DNA of 7,257 nt, taken from a bacterium (GTDB taxonomy: Bacteria; Bacteroidota; Ignavibacteria; Kapaibacteriales; UBA2268). Position 1 is the stretch's first letter, and each line of letters begins with the position of its first letter. The position numbers and the translations under genes were made by a program. Location: positions 1 to 7,257 of the forward strand of contig JAUHXN010000147.1 in the NCBI GenBank assembly GCA_030426865.1, read 5' to 3'. A model generated the notes under the pieces. That model ran no database searches. It was given only the letters and a program-made list of their open reading frames with translations, and was not told the origin of the DNA. Of the stretch, positions 1-5,981 are shown in pieces.

Positions 1-55
1 AAATACCCGGTTTAGGGAAATCGGGTATGTCACGGATGTAGTCTTGTAGGTTCAT
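1..55 (-). CDS. apt: Adenine phosphoribosyltransferase, N-terminal 18 codons (continues past the left edge)
   Basis: Only the first 18 codons are in the window, reading MNLQDYIRDIPDFPKPGI. The string IRDIPDFPKPGI is the characteristic N-terminus of bacterial adenine phosphoribosyltransferase, which in the family is normally followed by the conserved F-x-D-I-T-P stretch. The enzyme is cytosolic and salvages adenine with PRPP to give AMP and pyrophosphate. The ATG overlaps the stop codon of the upstream 55-aa membrane protein in an ATGA arrangement (52-55), and no Shine-Dalgarno sequence precedes it, so translation is probably coupled to that gene. The PRPP-binding motif lies outside the window and cannot be checked. 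The identification rests on this short but distinctive start. Confidence 0.88.
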   Translation of the reverse strand, partial: MNLQDYIRDIPDFPKPGI

Positions 56-219
56 TGGTCCAACTTTTTGTAATTAATAAATCCAATTCCGGCTAGAGTC
101 ACCCCAACAAACAAGCTGAAAAAGTAAACTGAAAACTCACTCCCCGATATCACTTGATATATACCTAAGACTATGCTTATTAGCCCAAGAACCATTGCTA
201 TTAGATTTGCTGATTTCAT
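52..219 (-). CDS. Small two-helix membrane protein (55 aa), unknown function
   Basis: A 55-codon reading frame begins MKSANLIAMVLG and ends NYKKLDQ. Two hydrophobic segments, about residues 5-24 and 30-49, are separated by a short polar turn (QVISGSE). Lysines at both ends and an acidic residue in the turn predict a hairpin with both termini in the cytoplasm. Its stop codon overlaps the apt start by 4 bp and it begins 31 bp after the 81-aa gene, which places it inside the apt cluster and supports it being real despite its size. The start has only a weak upstream GGGA and no clear Shine-Dalgarno sequence. I do not recognise a family. It has the same length class and topology as the 60-aa protein at 6268-6450, without obvious sequence identity. 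Confidence 0.72.
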   Translation of the reverse strand: MKSANLIAMVLGLISIVLGIYQVISGSEFSVYFFSLFVGVTLAGIGFINYKKLDQ

Positions 220-250
220 TTTATTATTCCCAACTGTCTGATTTAGTTAT

Positions 251-496
251 CTACTCTGTCAACTGTTCAATGAAATAGTTAGCCGCAATATCAAAATCTA
301 TAAAAACTTGAATTACGTGCTTTTCGCCATTCTCTTTAAAATACATTTCGTATTTAGTTGAATTATTCTCTTCTCTTAGTACTAATGCTAATTTATTATC
401 ATCAGTTGGTGAGCCGTATAAACCTTGTAGATAATAGCTTTCTTCTGCAATACCTAGAGCTTTCATTCTGAAATATAGTTTTTCTATTTGTGACAT
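251..496 (-). CDS. 81-aa unknown soluble protein, loosely immunity-protein-like
   Basis: An 81-aa protein without membrane segments or signal peptide. The N-terminal part (residues 1-20) looks helical and contains the string LGIAEESYYLQG. The middle (35-65) looks like alternating beta strands, including LALVLREE and KYEMYFKENGEK, and the end (66-79) is a helix with FDIAANYFIEQL. The order of elements, helix then G-I-x-x-x-x-Y-x-L-x-G then a strand pair with Y-x-x-Y/F-x-E-x-G, recalls small immunity proteins of polymorphic-toxin loci, but that is an impression from pattern, not an established match. It starts 6 bp after the HicB-like gene in the same reading frame, separated by two consecutive TAA codons, and no Shine-Dalgarno sequence is visible. 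Function is unknown. It could also be the partner of the HicB-like protein, although it lacks the G-S-H motif expected of HicA. Confidence 0.72.
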   Translation of the reverse strand: MSQIEKLYFRMKALGIAEESYYLQGLYGSPTDDNKLALVLREENNSTKYEMYFKENGEKHVIQVFIDFDIAANYFIEQLTE

Positions 497-502
497 TGAT
501 TA

Positions 503-652
503 TTATTCATCATAATATAATTCTATTGCTTCATTCAAATCTGAAAGTAGTTCGGATATATTACTACCAGTTGTGTAAATAGGAAGTTCTTCAACGAAAG
601 CAGAATATCCAGTTGAAGATGTTTCAACTTTGATTGTAAAGTTTTCTTTCAT
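503..652 (-). CDS. HicB-like small protein (49 aa), orphan antitoxin-type fold
   Basis: Translating the minus strand from the ATG at 652 gives 49 codons ending in tandem TAA TAA. The sequence contains GYSAFVEELP (residues 15-24), a T-T-G turn (27-29), and a helix ISELLSDLNEAIELYYDE (32-49). This is the pattern of the HicB-like partial RNase-H fold: a beta hairpin carrying G-Y-x-A-x-x-x-x-L-P, a T/G-rich turn, then a helix ending E-A-I-E-L-Y. HicB antitoxins normally pair with the HicA mRNA interferase and often carry a C-terminal DNA-binding domain; neither is present here. The gene is first in the left-hand cluster, 6 bp before the 81-aa gene and in the same frame. It may be a solitary HicB-domain regulator or adaptor, or a remnant of a toxin-antitoxin pair. 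The fold is fairly sure, the function is not. Confidence 0.72.
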   Translation of the reverse strand: MKENFTIKVETSSTGYSAFVEELPIYTTGSNISELLSDLNEAIELYYDE

Positions 653-674
653 TTTATTTCATCTTTAATTTATT

Positions 675-704
675 CAAAATATGAATTATTAAAAATATTT
701 ACAA
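675..704 (-). promoter_or_regulatory. Possible Bacteroidota-type promoter for the HicB-like/apt cluster
   Basis: On the minus strand TTG (704-702) is followed after 20 bases by TATTTTG (681-675). This resembles the Bacteroidota consensus of TTTG near -33 and TAnnTTTG near -7, with one base missing in the second element. It would start transcription roughly 15-20 bases before the ATG at 652. The surrounding 117-bp spacer is very AT-rich, so chance matches are easy. Confidence 0.35.
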
Positions 705-769
705 TGATTTATAATAATCGTTAAGCATAAATATATGATTTTGGAAATTATATAGTTGCTTTAAGTCAA

Positions 770-1381
770 CTACATCTTCTGCCCAACATATCTAACAACG
801 TAGCTTTCGCCTTGGTGGAACTCACCTTCTGAAAGATGAATTATTTTTTCTTCTATTAATATAGTTTTTAGTGAGCTGAAATCTTCAAGTATGGATTCTG
901 AATCAAATAGCATATCTATGTTCTTAGGCCCACCTGCACTAGGGTTTTTCTCGCTAAACTGGAGGTGATTTTTACTAAAACCTTCTAATATGATATAACC
1001 ACCAACTCTCAAGCTAGAGATTAATTTCTGATGGAACTTAGCCCTGATGATTGATGGGAAATGAGCGAAAACTAGTCCAATTGCATCAAACATATTTTCA
1101 GAATAGTCAAATTCCAAAATATCTTGCAGTTTGTAGTCAATAGCCACATTTTCAATTTGGGCTCTTTTGAGTGCATTTTCTCTACCTACTTTGCTCGTAT
1201 CAAAAGCTGATACTTCCCAACCAATTTTGGCTGCGAATATTGCATTTCTACCTTCACCTTCAGCTGGTAGGAGTAAAGCCCCTGCTTCCAATTTCGATAA
1301 CTTTTCTTTGAAAAATTGGTTTGGTTCTTCTCCATATACAGATTTATTATTTGCAAACCTTTCATCCCAGAAGTTATTCAT
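770..1381 (-). CDS. Class I SAM-dependent methyltransferase (203 aa)
   Basis: A cytosolic Rossmann-fold methyltransferase of complete length. It begins NFWDERFANNKSVYGEEPNQFF, the common start of TehB/thiopurine-methyltransferase-like enzymes (F-W-D-x-R-[FY] then Y-G-x-x-P-N-x-F). The glycine-rich SAM loop is LLPAEGEGRNAIFAA (residues 37-51). D61 in SAFD is the expected ribose-binding acid, D87 in LQD is placed to contact the adenine, and FDAIGLVFAHF (98-108) is the post-motif strand. The C-terminal part (128-200) holds a GGYIILEGF strand and an E-rich HLSEGEFHQGE segment. The acceptor substrate cannot be deduced; relatives methylate small sulfur, selenium or tellurium compounds, and many are uncharacterised. 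The ATG directly follows the TAG of the receptor gene with no gap, and GGAG motifs lie inside the receptor's last codons, so the two are probably co-translated. Confidence 0.88.
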   Translation of the reverse strand: MNNFWDERFANNKSVYGEEPNQFFKEKLSKLEAGALLLPAEGEGRNAIFAAKIGWEVSAFDTSKVGRENALKRAQIENVAIDYKLQDILEFDYSENMFDAIGLVFAHFPSIIRAKFHQKLISSLRVGGYIILEGFSKNHLQFSEKNPSAGGPKNIDMLFDSESILEDFSSLKTILIEEKIIHLSEGEFHQGESYVVRYVGQKM

Positions 1382-3760
1382 CTACTCCATATCTCCACTA
1401 TCTCCATCAAACGATGATCTTTGTTTTTGTTTTGCTTGATTTATTCTGTAATTAAATGTCAGAGTTACTTGCCCTTTTCTCCATTGGTGCTCGTTTATTC
1501 GAGAGAAAGTCTCACCATTAACTACAGATCGTCTTAATCGAGTGCTAAACACATCCTGACCTGATAAAGTTATAGTAGCATTGTTATCTAATATATCTTT
1601 AGAAATCCCAAAATCTAACCACCACATGCTAAGGTTCTCTCCTTGTGGAGTATCCTCAGGGGCACGATAGTTTGCAGTTAATTGGAAATTGTATCCAGAA
1701 AATTTCATTTTTGAAGAAAACCTAGTATTCCAGCTAAAGTAATCACTATTTAAGTTGTAAACAGATTCGTTCCCAGTTATAGTAGAAGTGTAGAGATTAA
1801 AATTAATATTAGTGTTCCACCAATCTGTGATATCATTTGAAAGGTTAAATTCTACACCATAAGCATCTTGAATACCTATGTTAGATGGTCTTATCTGGGT
1901 AATACCAGTCGAATCGATATAAGTAACCGACTGAATAATATCAGTACTATGTCGATAATAAACATTTGATAATATAGAACCAGCTTCCCAATTATAGAGG
2001 TATCCTAGTTCATAAGAGTCAGTATATTCTGGATTCAAATCTGGATTACCACCCCATATATTTCTAGAATCTGTGAAACTAGAAAAAGGCATTAGTCTTC
2101 TGAACCACGGTCTCTGTATTCTAGATGAATAACTCGCCTGAAGTGAATTTTGCTCGTTTAGTTTATAGTTAAAATGAGCCGAAGGGAAGAAATTCAAATA
2201 ATCTCTTTGATTTCTATAATCAGTTTTCAATAATTCAGTCGTAATATCTGAGTACTCGGATCTCACACCTAACTGCCATCCAAAATCGCCTAATTGATTA
2301 CCTGCCATTATATAAGCAGCAATAATATTTTCATAGTAAACGAAGTTATTATTGAATCCATCTAAAAATTCAAGCCCTTCTCCTACATCTTGCTTAACCC
2401 AATAGTCATTGTCTATCTTACGTAAGTTAGCTTTAGCACCTGCTTCAAACTTCCCATCATCACTGAAAGGATAAATATAGTCAAGTTGGTACAATTGATT
2501 TCTTTCAAATTCCAAATTATAAGACTCTTGTACGATATTGTTATTAGATAGACTATTTGATTCAAGAATATCCGATTGTTCTATGTCTTTGTCTTGCTCG
2601 TATCTACTATCAAACTTTAAGACATGGTCTTTATTCCCGTCGAATATTTTCTCATAAGTCAAGTTGAATTCTATATCATTTTTAGTTTCTGACTCATCAT
2701 CATCTCTTGTCGTCACTCTATATATATCTCCACTAGGTAGATAATCAGTATAAGTTAGGTCTGATTCATTTAATCTATCACCTAATCTAAGGTTTCCTGC
2801 AAAAGTTAACGTATTCTCATCATCTAGATAAAAGTCAGAACCAATATTTAAGTTTAATCCCAAACCACCTCTTGTTCTATCCAAATCAGTATTTGTAAAG
2901 TTAAAAGTGTCATATACGTAGAATGTCTGATCCGTATAACCAGAGCCAGGAGCTTTCCTATAATCAGCACCAACAGAGCCAAATAAGTTCATAGACTCAG
3001 ATCTGTAGTTTGAAGAAACAGAAATTGCATGGTTATCTGGGTAACCAGTCCTTAGTTCGAAGTTACCATTGTAACCAGCTTCTTGCTTTTTCTTCAATAC
3101 TATATTAATAATACCTACTTCACCTTGGGCATCGTATCTAGCAGATGGATTGGTGATGATTTCAATTTTATCTATCATATCACCCATTAGCTGTTTGATA
3201 GATTCGGGGTCATTACTTACCAACCCAGATTGTTTACCATTCAATAATATTTGAACATTGCCTGAACCACGAAGAGATACATTACCCTCAGGGTCAACGT
3301 TAACAGAAGGAATATTATCTAATATCTCAGAACCATTTCTACCAATATTACTTGCATCTTTGTTAACATTGTATATACGTTTATCTAGTTTTAATTCCAT
3401 AATTGATTTATCAGCCGTCACTAATACTTCATCTGTCAATACTGATGACTGCTCTATTTTAATAACACCTAACTTCAAATCACTCGACAAATTGATATTG
3501 TCAATTACTTTCGGTTCCATACCAACAGAAGTGATACGTATATAGTAATTCCCGCTTTTAGCTTCGAATTTGAAATTACCCCCAACTTTAGTTACACCGC
3601 CAGTGATTACAGACGAATCAGAAGGATTGTGTAAAGCTACAGAAGCACCAATTTGAGGTAGCCCCTCAGCATCAAGTACAGTCCCAGAAATATTATAATT
3701 TGATTGTGAGTAGAGTGAAAGTACTGCAAAAGCAAAAAAGAATGAAATGTATTTAATCAT
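1382..3760 (-). CDS. TonB-linked outer-membrane receptor with carboxypeptidase-regulatory-like domain (792 aa)
   Basis: A full-length outer-membrane beta-barrel transporter. Residues 1-19 form a signal peptide (MIKY, hydrophobic core, SLYSQ). Residues 22-105 form a carboxypeptidase-regulatory-like beta sandwich beginning ISGTVLDAEGLPQIGASV. The plug spans about 120-225, with IPSVNVDPEGNVSLRGSG (150-167), LLNGK, and IEIITNPSARYDAQG (199-213) before GIINIVLKKK. The remainder is the barrel, with alternating aromatic strands and GNPDLNPEYTDSYELGY near its end. This architecture matches the Bacteroidota 'outer membrane beta-barrel family' rather than SusC: there is no long SusC-type linker and no SusD neighbour. 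The last 21 residues form a polar, acidic tail (SSFDGDSGDME) after the final strand NYRI, a habit of this family. No classical TonB box is obvious. The ligand is unknown. The start is supported by the signal peptide and an upstream promoter (3810-3840). Confidence 0.93.
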   Translation of the reverse strand: MIKYISFFFAFAVLSLYSQSNYNISGTVLDAEGLPQIGASVALHNPSDSSVITGGVTKVGGNFKFEAKSGNYYIRITSVGMEPKVIDNINLSSDLKLGVIKIEQSSVLTDEVLVTADKSIMELKLDKRIYNVNKDASNIGRNGSEILDNIPSVNVDPEGNVSLRGSGNVQILLNGKQSGLVSNDPESIKQLMGDMIDKIEIITNPSARYDAQGEVGIINIVLKKKQEAGYNGNFELRTGYPDNHAISVSSNYRSESMNLFGSVGADYRKAPGSGYTDQTFYVYDTFNFTNTDLDRTRGGLGLNLNIGSDFYLDDENTLTFAGNLRLGDRLNESDLTYTDYLPSGDIYRVTTRDDDESETKNDIEFNLTYEKIFDGNKDHVLKFDSRYEQDKDIEQSDILESNSLSNNNIVQESYNLEFERNQLYQLDYIYPFSDDGKFEAGAKANLRKIDNDYWVKQDVGEGLEFLDGFNNNFVYYENIIAAYIMAGNQLGDFGWQLGVRSEYSDITTELLKTDYRNQRDYLNFFPSAHFNYKLNEQNSLQASYSSRIQRPWFRRLMPFSSFTDSRNIWGGNPDLNPEYTDSYELGYLYNWEAGSILSNVYYRHSTDIIQSVTYIDSTGITQIRPSNIGIQDAYGVEFNLSNDITDWWNTNINFNLYTSTITGNESVYNLNSDYFSWNTRFSSKMKFSGYNFQLTANYRAPEDTPQGENLSMWWLDFGISKDILDNNATITLSGQDVFSTRLRRSVVNGETFSRINEHQWRKGQVTLTFNYRINQAKQKQRSSFDGDSGDME

Positions 3761-3767
3761 TACTGTT

Positions 3768-3781
3768 ATAAATCGATTTAT
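3768..3781. promoter_or_regulatory. 14-bp perfect palindrome just upstream of the receptor start codon
   Basis: ATAAATCGATTTAT is perfectly self-complementary around a central CG and ends 7 bases before the ATG at 3760. It lies in the predicted 5' leader, downstream of the promoter at 3810-3840. It could be a repressor operator for a dimeric regulator; as RNA it could fold only into a weak AU-rich hairpin over the ribosome-binding region. No Shine-Dalgarno sequence is seen for this gene. AT-richness makes palindromes common, so the function is inferred. Confidence 0.4.
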
Positions 3782-3809
3782 GAGTATATATAATTTTTGC
3801 TATTACGGA

Positions 3810-3840
3810 CAAGTCTATAAAAAAACGTATCGAAATCAAA
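3810..3840 (-). promoter_or_regulatory. Bacteroidota-type promoter for the receptor-methyltransferase pair
   Basis: On the minus strand TTTG (3840-3837) is followed after exactly 19 bases by TAGACTTG (3817-3810). This fits the Bacteroidota sigma-ABfr consensus TTTG / TAnnTTTG with one mismatch (C for the first T of TTTG) and the expected spacing. Transcription would start near 3803, giving a leader of about 42 bases that includes the palindrome at 3768-3781. It makes the receptor and methyltransferase a transcription unit separate from the sbtA operon upstream. Confidence 0.55.
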
Positions 3841-3880
3841 TAAAAACGTGAATTGTTACGGAATAGCAGATACTATGACA

Positions 3881-3904
3881 AATTAGTAATGATTTGGTTT
3901 AATC
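3881..3904. repeat. 24-bp direct repeat, copy 1
   Basis: This copy matches positions 4027-4050 in 23 of 24 bases; the single difference is A at 3892 versus G at 4038. The shared core on the plus strand is TTTGGTTTAATC. The copies are 146 bp apart and bracket the receptor-tail remnant at 3932-4051, with copy 2 lying within its reading frame. It could reflect a partial tandem duplication or a recombination scar. It is too long and too imperfect for a typical insertion-sequence target duplication. Confidence 0.75.
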
Positions 3905-3931
3905 AAACAGTAAAAAAAGTATAAAAGAGTT

Positions 3932-4051
3932 TTAAGGAGTAACACCAACAGTAAAATAAATACTTCTTCTCATAGCAGGTATAATACCAGGTCCTGGGTA
4001 GCCAGTTGCTCGGCGAGTAAAGTAAGAATTAGTAATGGTTTGGTTTAATCG
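3932..4051 (-). pseudogene. Probable C-terminal remnant of a second TonB-dependent receptor
   Basis: In the spacer after sbtA, the minus-strand frame ending at the TAA at 3932-3934 reads ATGYPGPGIIPAM (4009-3971) and then RRSIYFTVGV (3970-3941) before TP and stop. This looks like the last extracellular loop and final beta strand of a TonB-dependent receptor: R-x-x-G-Y-P-G-P-G-I-I-P-x-x-x-R-[ST]-[IF]-Y-x-T-[LV]-G-[FV]. No start codon, plug or barrel precedes it; the frame simply runs into sbtA out of register. The bases around 3981-4018 are clearly richer in G and C than the rest of the spacer, as expected for former coding sequence. I read it as a fossil left by deletion of a receptor gene, possibly by recombination. 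It does not match the end of the intact neighbour receptor, so it belonged to another receptor type. The resemblance was judged by eye. Confidence 0.45.
4027..4050. repeat. 24-bp direct repeat, copy 2
   Basis: Second copy of the repeat at 3881-3904 (one mismatch), ending 6 bp from the sbtA stop codon. Read on the minus strand it contributes codons for LNQTITN just upstream of the receptor-tail remnant, so it may be part of the former receptor gene. In that case copy 1 would be a duplicated piece of the same gene. Confidence 0.75.
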
Positions 4052-4056
4052 ATATA

Positions 4057-5019
4057 TTAAAAACTTTGAATAACAAGTAAGTATAATGGCATCCCTATAG
4101 TTATATTGACAGGGAAAGTCACGGCTAAGGCCATAGGTAAATAAAGCCCTGGGTTTGCATTTGGAACAGTCATTTTCATAGCCGCAGGAACTGCTATATA
4201 TGAAGCACTAGCAGCAAGTATGGCAAACATAAATCTGTTTGTAATATCTTCTGTTATAAATCCGCTAATCATACCAACAATACAACCATTAAAAAGTGGT
4301 ATAAGTATAGCAAAAGCGAAAGGAAACCAGCCTTTACTAACAAGGGAATTTAATTTTTTACCACTAACTATTCCCATATCTAGGAGGAATATAGCTAAGA
4401 AACCTTTGAATATATCATCTGTAAATGGCTTTATTCCCTCTGCATGTTTTGCACTAGCTAATAATCCTACCAATAGACTCCCTAGTATAAGCAATACACT
4501 ACCATTTGTAATGGAATGTCTAAATGCATTTCTCTTACTTATATGTGCAGTATCCTCTCTGTGGAAGAAAGAAAGTAGTAACAGTCCTGCAATAATTGCA
4601 GGAGATTCCATTAAAGCCATTATAGCAACCATATGTCCATGGATTGTCAAACCTAATGATTCAAGATAAGCTACTGCAGTAACAAAAGTGACAGCACTGA
4701 CAGAGCCATAGGCTGCAGATATTGCAACAGAATCATAAATATTGAGCTTCCTCCTAAGTATAAAAAATGAGTAGATTGGAATGGCCAATGCGATTAGTAT
4801 CCCAAATAGCATTGACCAGAATATTTCCATATTGAAAGTTTCGTGTGATAATTCCTGACCTCCTTTGAAACCTATAGAAAATAATAGATATAGTGAAATG
4901 AACTTTGAAGAATTTTCTGGTACAGCTAGATCACTTTTTACAAAAACGGCTAGTATCCCTAATATAAAAAACAAAAGAGCTGGATTTGTTAAGTTTTCTA
5001 ACAAAAGAGAAAAATTCAT
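4057..5019 (-). CDS. sbtA: SbtA-family sodium-dependent bicarbonate transport permease (320 aa)
   Basis: A polytopic inner-membrane protein with about ten hydrophobic segments. Signature stretches of the SbtA (DUF897) family are present: NPALLFFILGILAVFVKSDL (residues 12-31), ISLYLLFSIGFKGGQEL (41-57), the substrate-site helix AAYGSVSAVTFVTA (102-115), GHMVAIMALMESPAII (128-143), PFTDDIFKGFLAIFLLDMG (198-216) and the second repeat's ASASYIAVPAAMKM (270-283) followed by ANPGLYLPMAL. In cyanobacteria SbtA imports bicarbonate with sodium for carbon concentration; here the host is probably heterotrophic, so bicarbonate supply for carboxylations or pH control is more likely. At 320 aa it is shorter than cyanobacterial SbtA (about 370 aa), mainly because the cytoplasmic loop between the two halves (about 152-165) is short. 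No PII-like SbtB is nearby. The ATG shares one base with the tsaC stop codon, and a strong Shine-Dalgarno sequence precedes it. Confidence 0.9.
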   Translation of the reverse strand: MNFSLLLENLTNPALLFFILGILAVFVKSDLAVPENSSKFISLYLLFSIGFKGGQELSHETFNMEIFWSMLFGILIALAIPIYSFFILRRKLNIYDSVAISAAYGSVSAVTFVTAVAYLESLGLTIHGHMVAIMALMESPAIIAGLLLLSFFHREDTAHISKRNAFRHSITNGSVLLILGSLLVGLLASAKHAEGIKPFTDDIFKGFLAIFLLDMGIVSGKKLNSLVSKGWFPFAFAILIPLFNGCIVGMISGFITEDITNRFMFAILAASASYIAVPAAMKMTVPNANPGLYLPMALAVTFPVNITIGMPLYLLVIQSF

Positions 5020-5981
5020 TAATTCTCCTGAAAGTTATAAGATGCTCTAGTTAAACGGTCATTTATTACTTTTCCTAAACCGTTTTCGTCCCATTTCTCA
5101 GCAATTATTAGATCAAGATTCAAACTATCTAAATGGTGTAAATCCGAATACAGGTTTTTTGCTGCCAATAAACTATTAGACTTATTATTTATGATAATAA
5201 TAGTTGATTTTTCTCTGTCGGTATATTCAGTTTGTGACAACAATAGTCCAATTCTTTTAGCTGACTTGTTTTTTAAAGTTTCAGGAATATTGTCAGTAAG
5301 TAAAAGGGGGGTAGTTGGGGCATAATGTTTAAGCATCATACCAGGTGCAATAGGACTACTGTTATCATAATTTTTGATATTGATATTCCCAACTTGAAAC
5401 TCTATTTCTTCCAATGACAATGAACCTAGACGATATATCACAGGCGTACCTTCTTCGAATCCTATAATAGTCGATTCTATTCCAAGAGCGCATTTACCTC
5501 CTTCAAGAATATCAACTTTTTCTCCAAAGTATCTATAAGCATGTGCAGCGGATGTTGGGCTAACCTTTCCAAAGGGGTTAGCACTTGGTGCTGCAAGAGG
5601 GAATTCCAAACTCTTTAATAGAGATAATGAAGTATTGTGATTAGGAACCCTTACGGCTACCGTTGCCTTTCCTGCTGTCACAATGTTCGATATAGAGTCC
5701 TTCTTTTTAAGAACTAAAGTTAGAGCACCCGGCCAAAACTTTTCAGCCAAAGTGTAAGCTATATCTGGTATGTCTATTGCTACTTGACCCAAGGCATCAG
5801 TTGAGCTGATATGTACTATTAATGGGTTATTAGAAGGCCTTTGCTTTAATCTATATATATTATTAATCGTTTCATCATTATATATATTACCTGCCAAACC
5901 ATATACTGTTTCAGTTGGTATTATTAGATTTTTATCATCTTCTAATGCTCTTTTTGCATGTTCAAGGTCAGTGACGATCAT
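5019..5981 (-). CDS. tsaC: L-threonylcarbamoyladenylate synthase, Sua5 type (YrdC + Sua5 domains, 320 aa)
   Basis: Cytosolic enzyme that makes threonylcarbamoyl-AMP from threonine, bicarbonate and ATP for the t6A37 modification of ANN-decoding tRNAs. The YrdC domain covers about residues 8-190: PTETVYGLA (22-30), KQRPSNNPLIVHI (46-58), FWPGALTLVL (82-91), VAVRVPNH (108-115), PSANPFGKVSPTSA (132-145) and GIESTII (167-173). The hallmark interdomain linker follows as SPIAPGMMLKHYAP (209-222), then a Rossmann-like Sua5 domain (about 224-314) closing with GLGKVINDRLTRAS. The long Sua5 form is intact, in contrast to the short E. coli-type TsaC. The ATG overlaps the 97-aa gene by 4 bp (ATGA) with AGGTG 7 bases upstream (5989-5993); the stop overlaps sbtA by 1 bp. 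Other t6A genes (tsaB, tsaD, tsaE) are not in the window. Confidence 0.95.
   Translation of the reverse strand: MIVTDLEHAKRALEDDKNLIIPTETVYGLAGNIYNDETINNIYRLKQRPSNNPLIVHISSTDALGQVAIDIPDIAYTLAEKFWPGALTLVLKKKDSISNIVTAGKATVAVRVPNHNTSLSLLKSLEFPLAAPSANPFGKVSPTSAAHAYRYFGEKVDILEGGKCALGIESTIIGFEEGTPVIYRLGSLSLEEIEFQVGNINIKNYDNSSPIAPGMMLKHYAPTTPLLLTDNIPETLKNKSAKRIGLLLSQTEYTDREKSTIIIINNKSNSLLAAKNLYSDLHHLDSLNLDLIIAEKWDENGLGKVINDRLTRASYNFQEN
5025..5029 (-). promoter_or_regulatory. Shine-Dalgarno sequence of sbtA
   Basis: AGGAG on the minus strand sits 5 bases before the sbtA ATG, inside the last codons of tsaC. It fixes the start and is stronger than Bacteroidota genes usually have. Confidence 0.75.

Noticed and set aside
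251..496. 81-aa protein as a HicA toxin
   Set aside because: It has no G-S-H motif or double-stranded-RNA-binding-like layout, and it is acidic rather than basic.
747..769. TTGACT and TATAAT on the minus strand after the methyltransferase stop
   Set aside because: The spacing is only 11 bases, far from the 17 needed for a sigma-70 promoter, and Bacteroidota use a different consensus.
755..770. Hairpin-like GTTGACTTAAAGCAAC as a terminator of the receptor-methyltransferase unit
   Set aside because: The stem is about six pairs with a bulge and a three-base loop, and no T run follows.
1167..1439. Plus-strand open frame of 90 codons
   Set aside because: Antisense to the methyltransferase start and receptor end, both clearly coding on the minus strand.
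3258..3545. Plus-strand open frame of 95 codons
   Set aside because: Antisense to the plug domain of the receptor; a shadow.
3987..3997. Inverted repeat CCAGGTCCTGG after sbtA as a terminator
   Set aside because: Five-base arms around one base cannot form a stable hairpin, there is no T tract, and it is explained by the P-G-P-G codons of the receptor remnant.
4220..4669. 149-codon open frame on the plus strand
   Set aside because: It lies entirely antisense to the well-conserved sbtA; its translation has no coherent domain.
4865..5050. Plus-strand open frame of 61 codons across the tsaC-sbtA junction
   Set aside because: Antisense to two conserved genes and without a plausible product.
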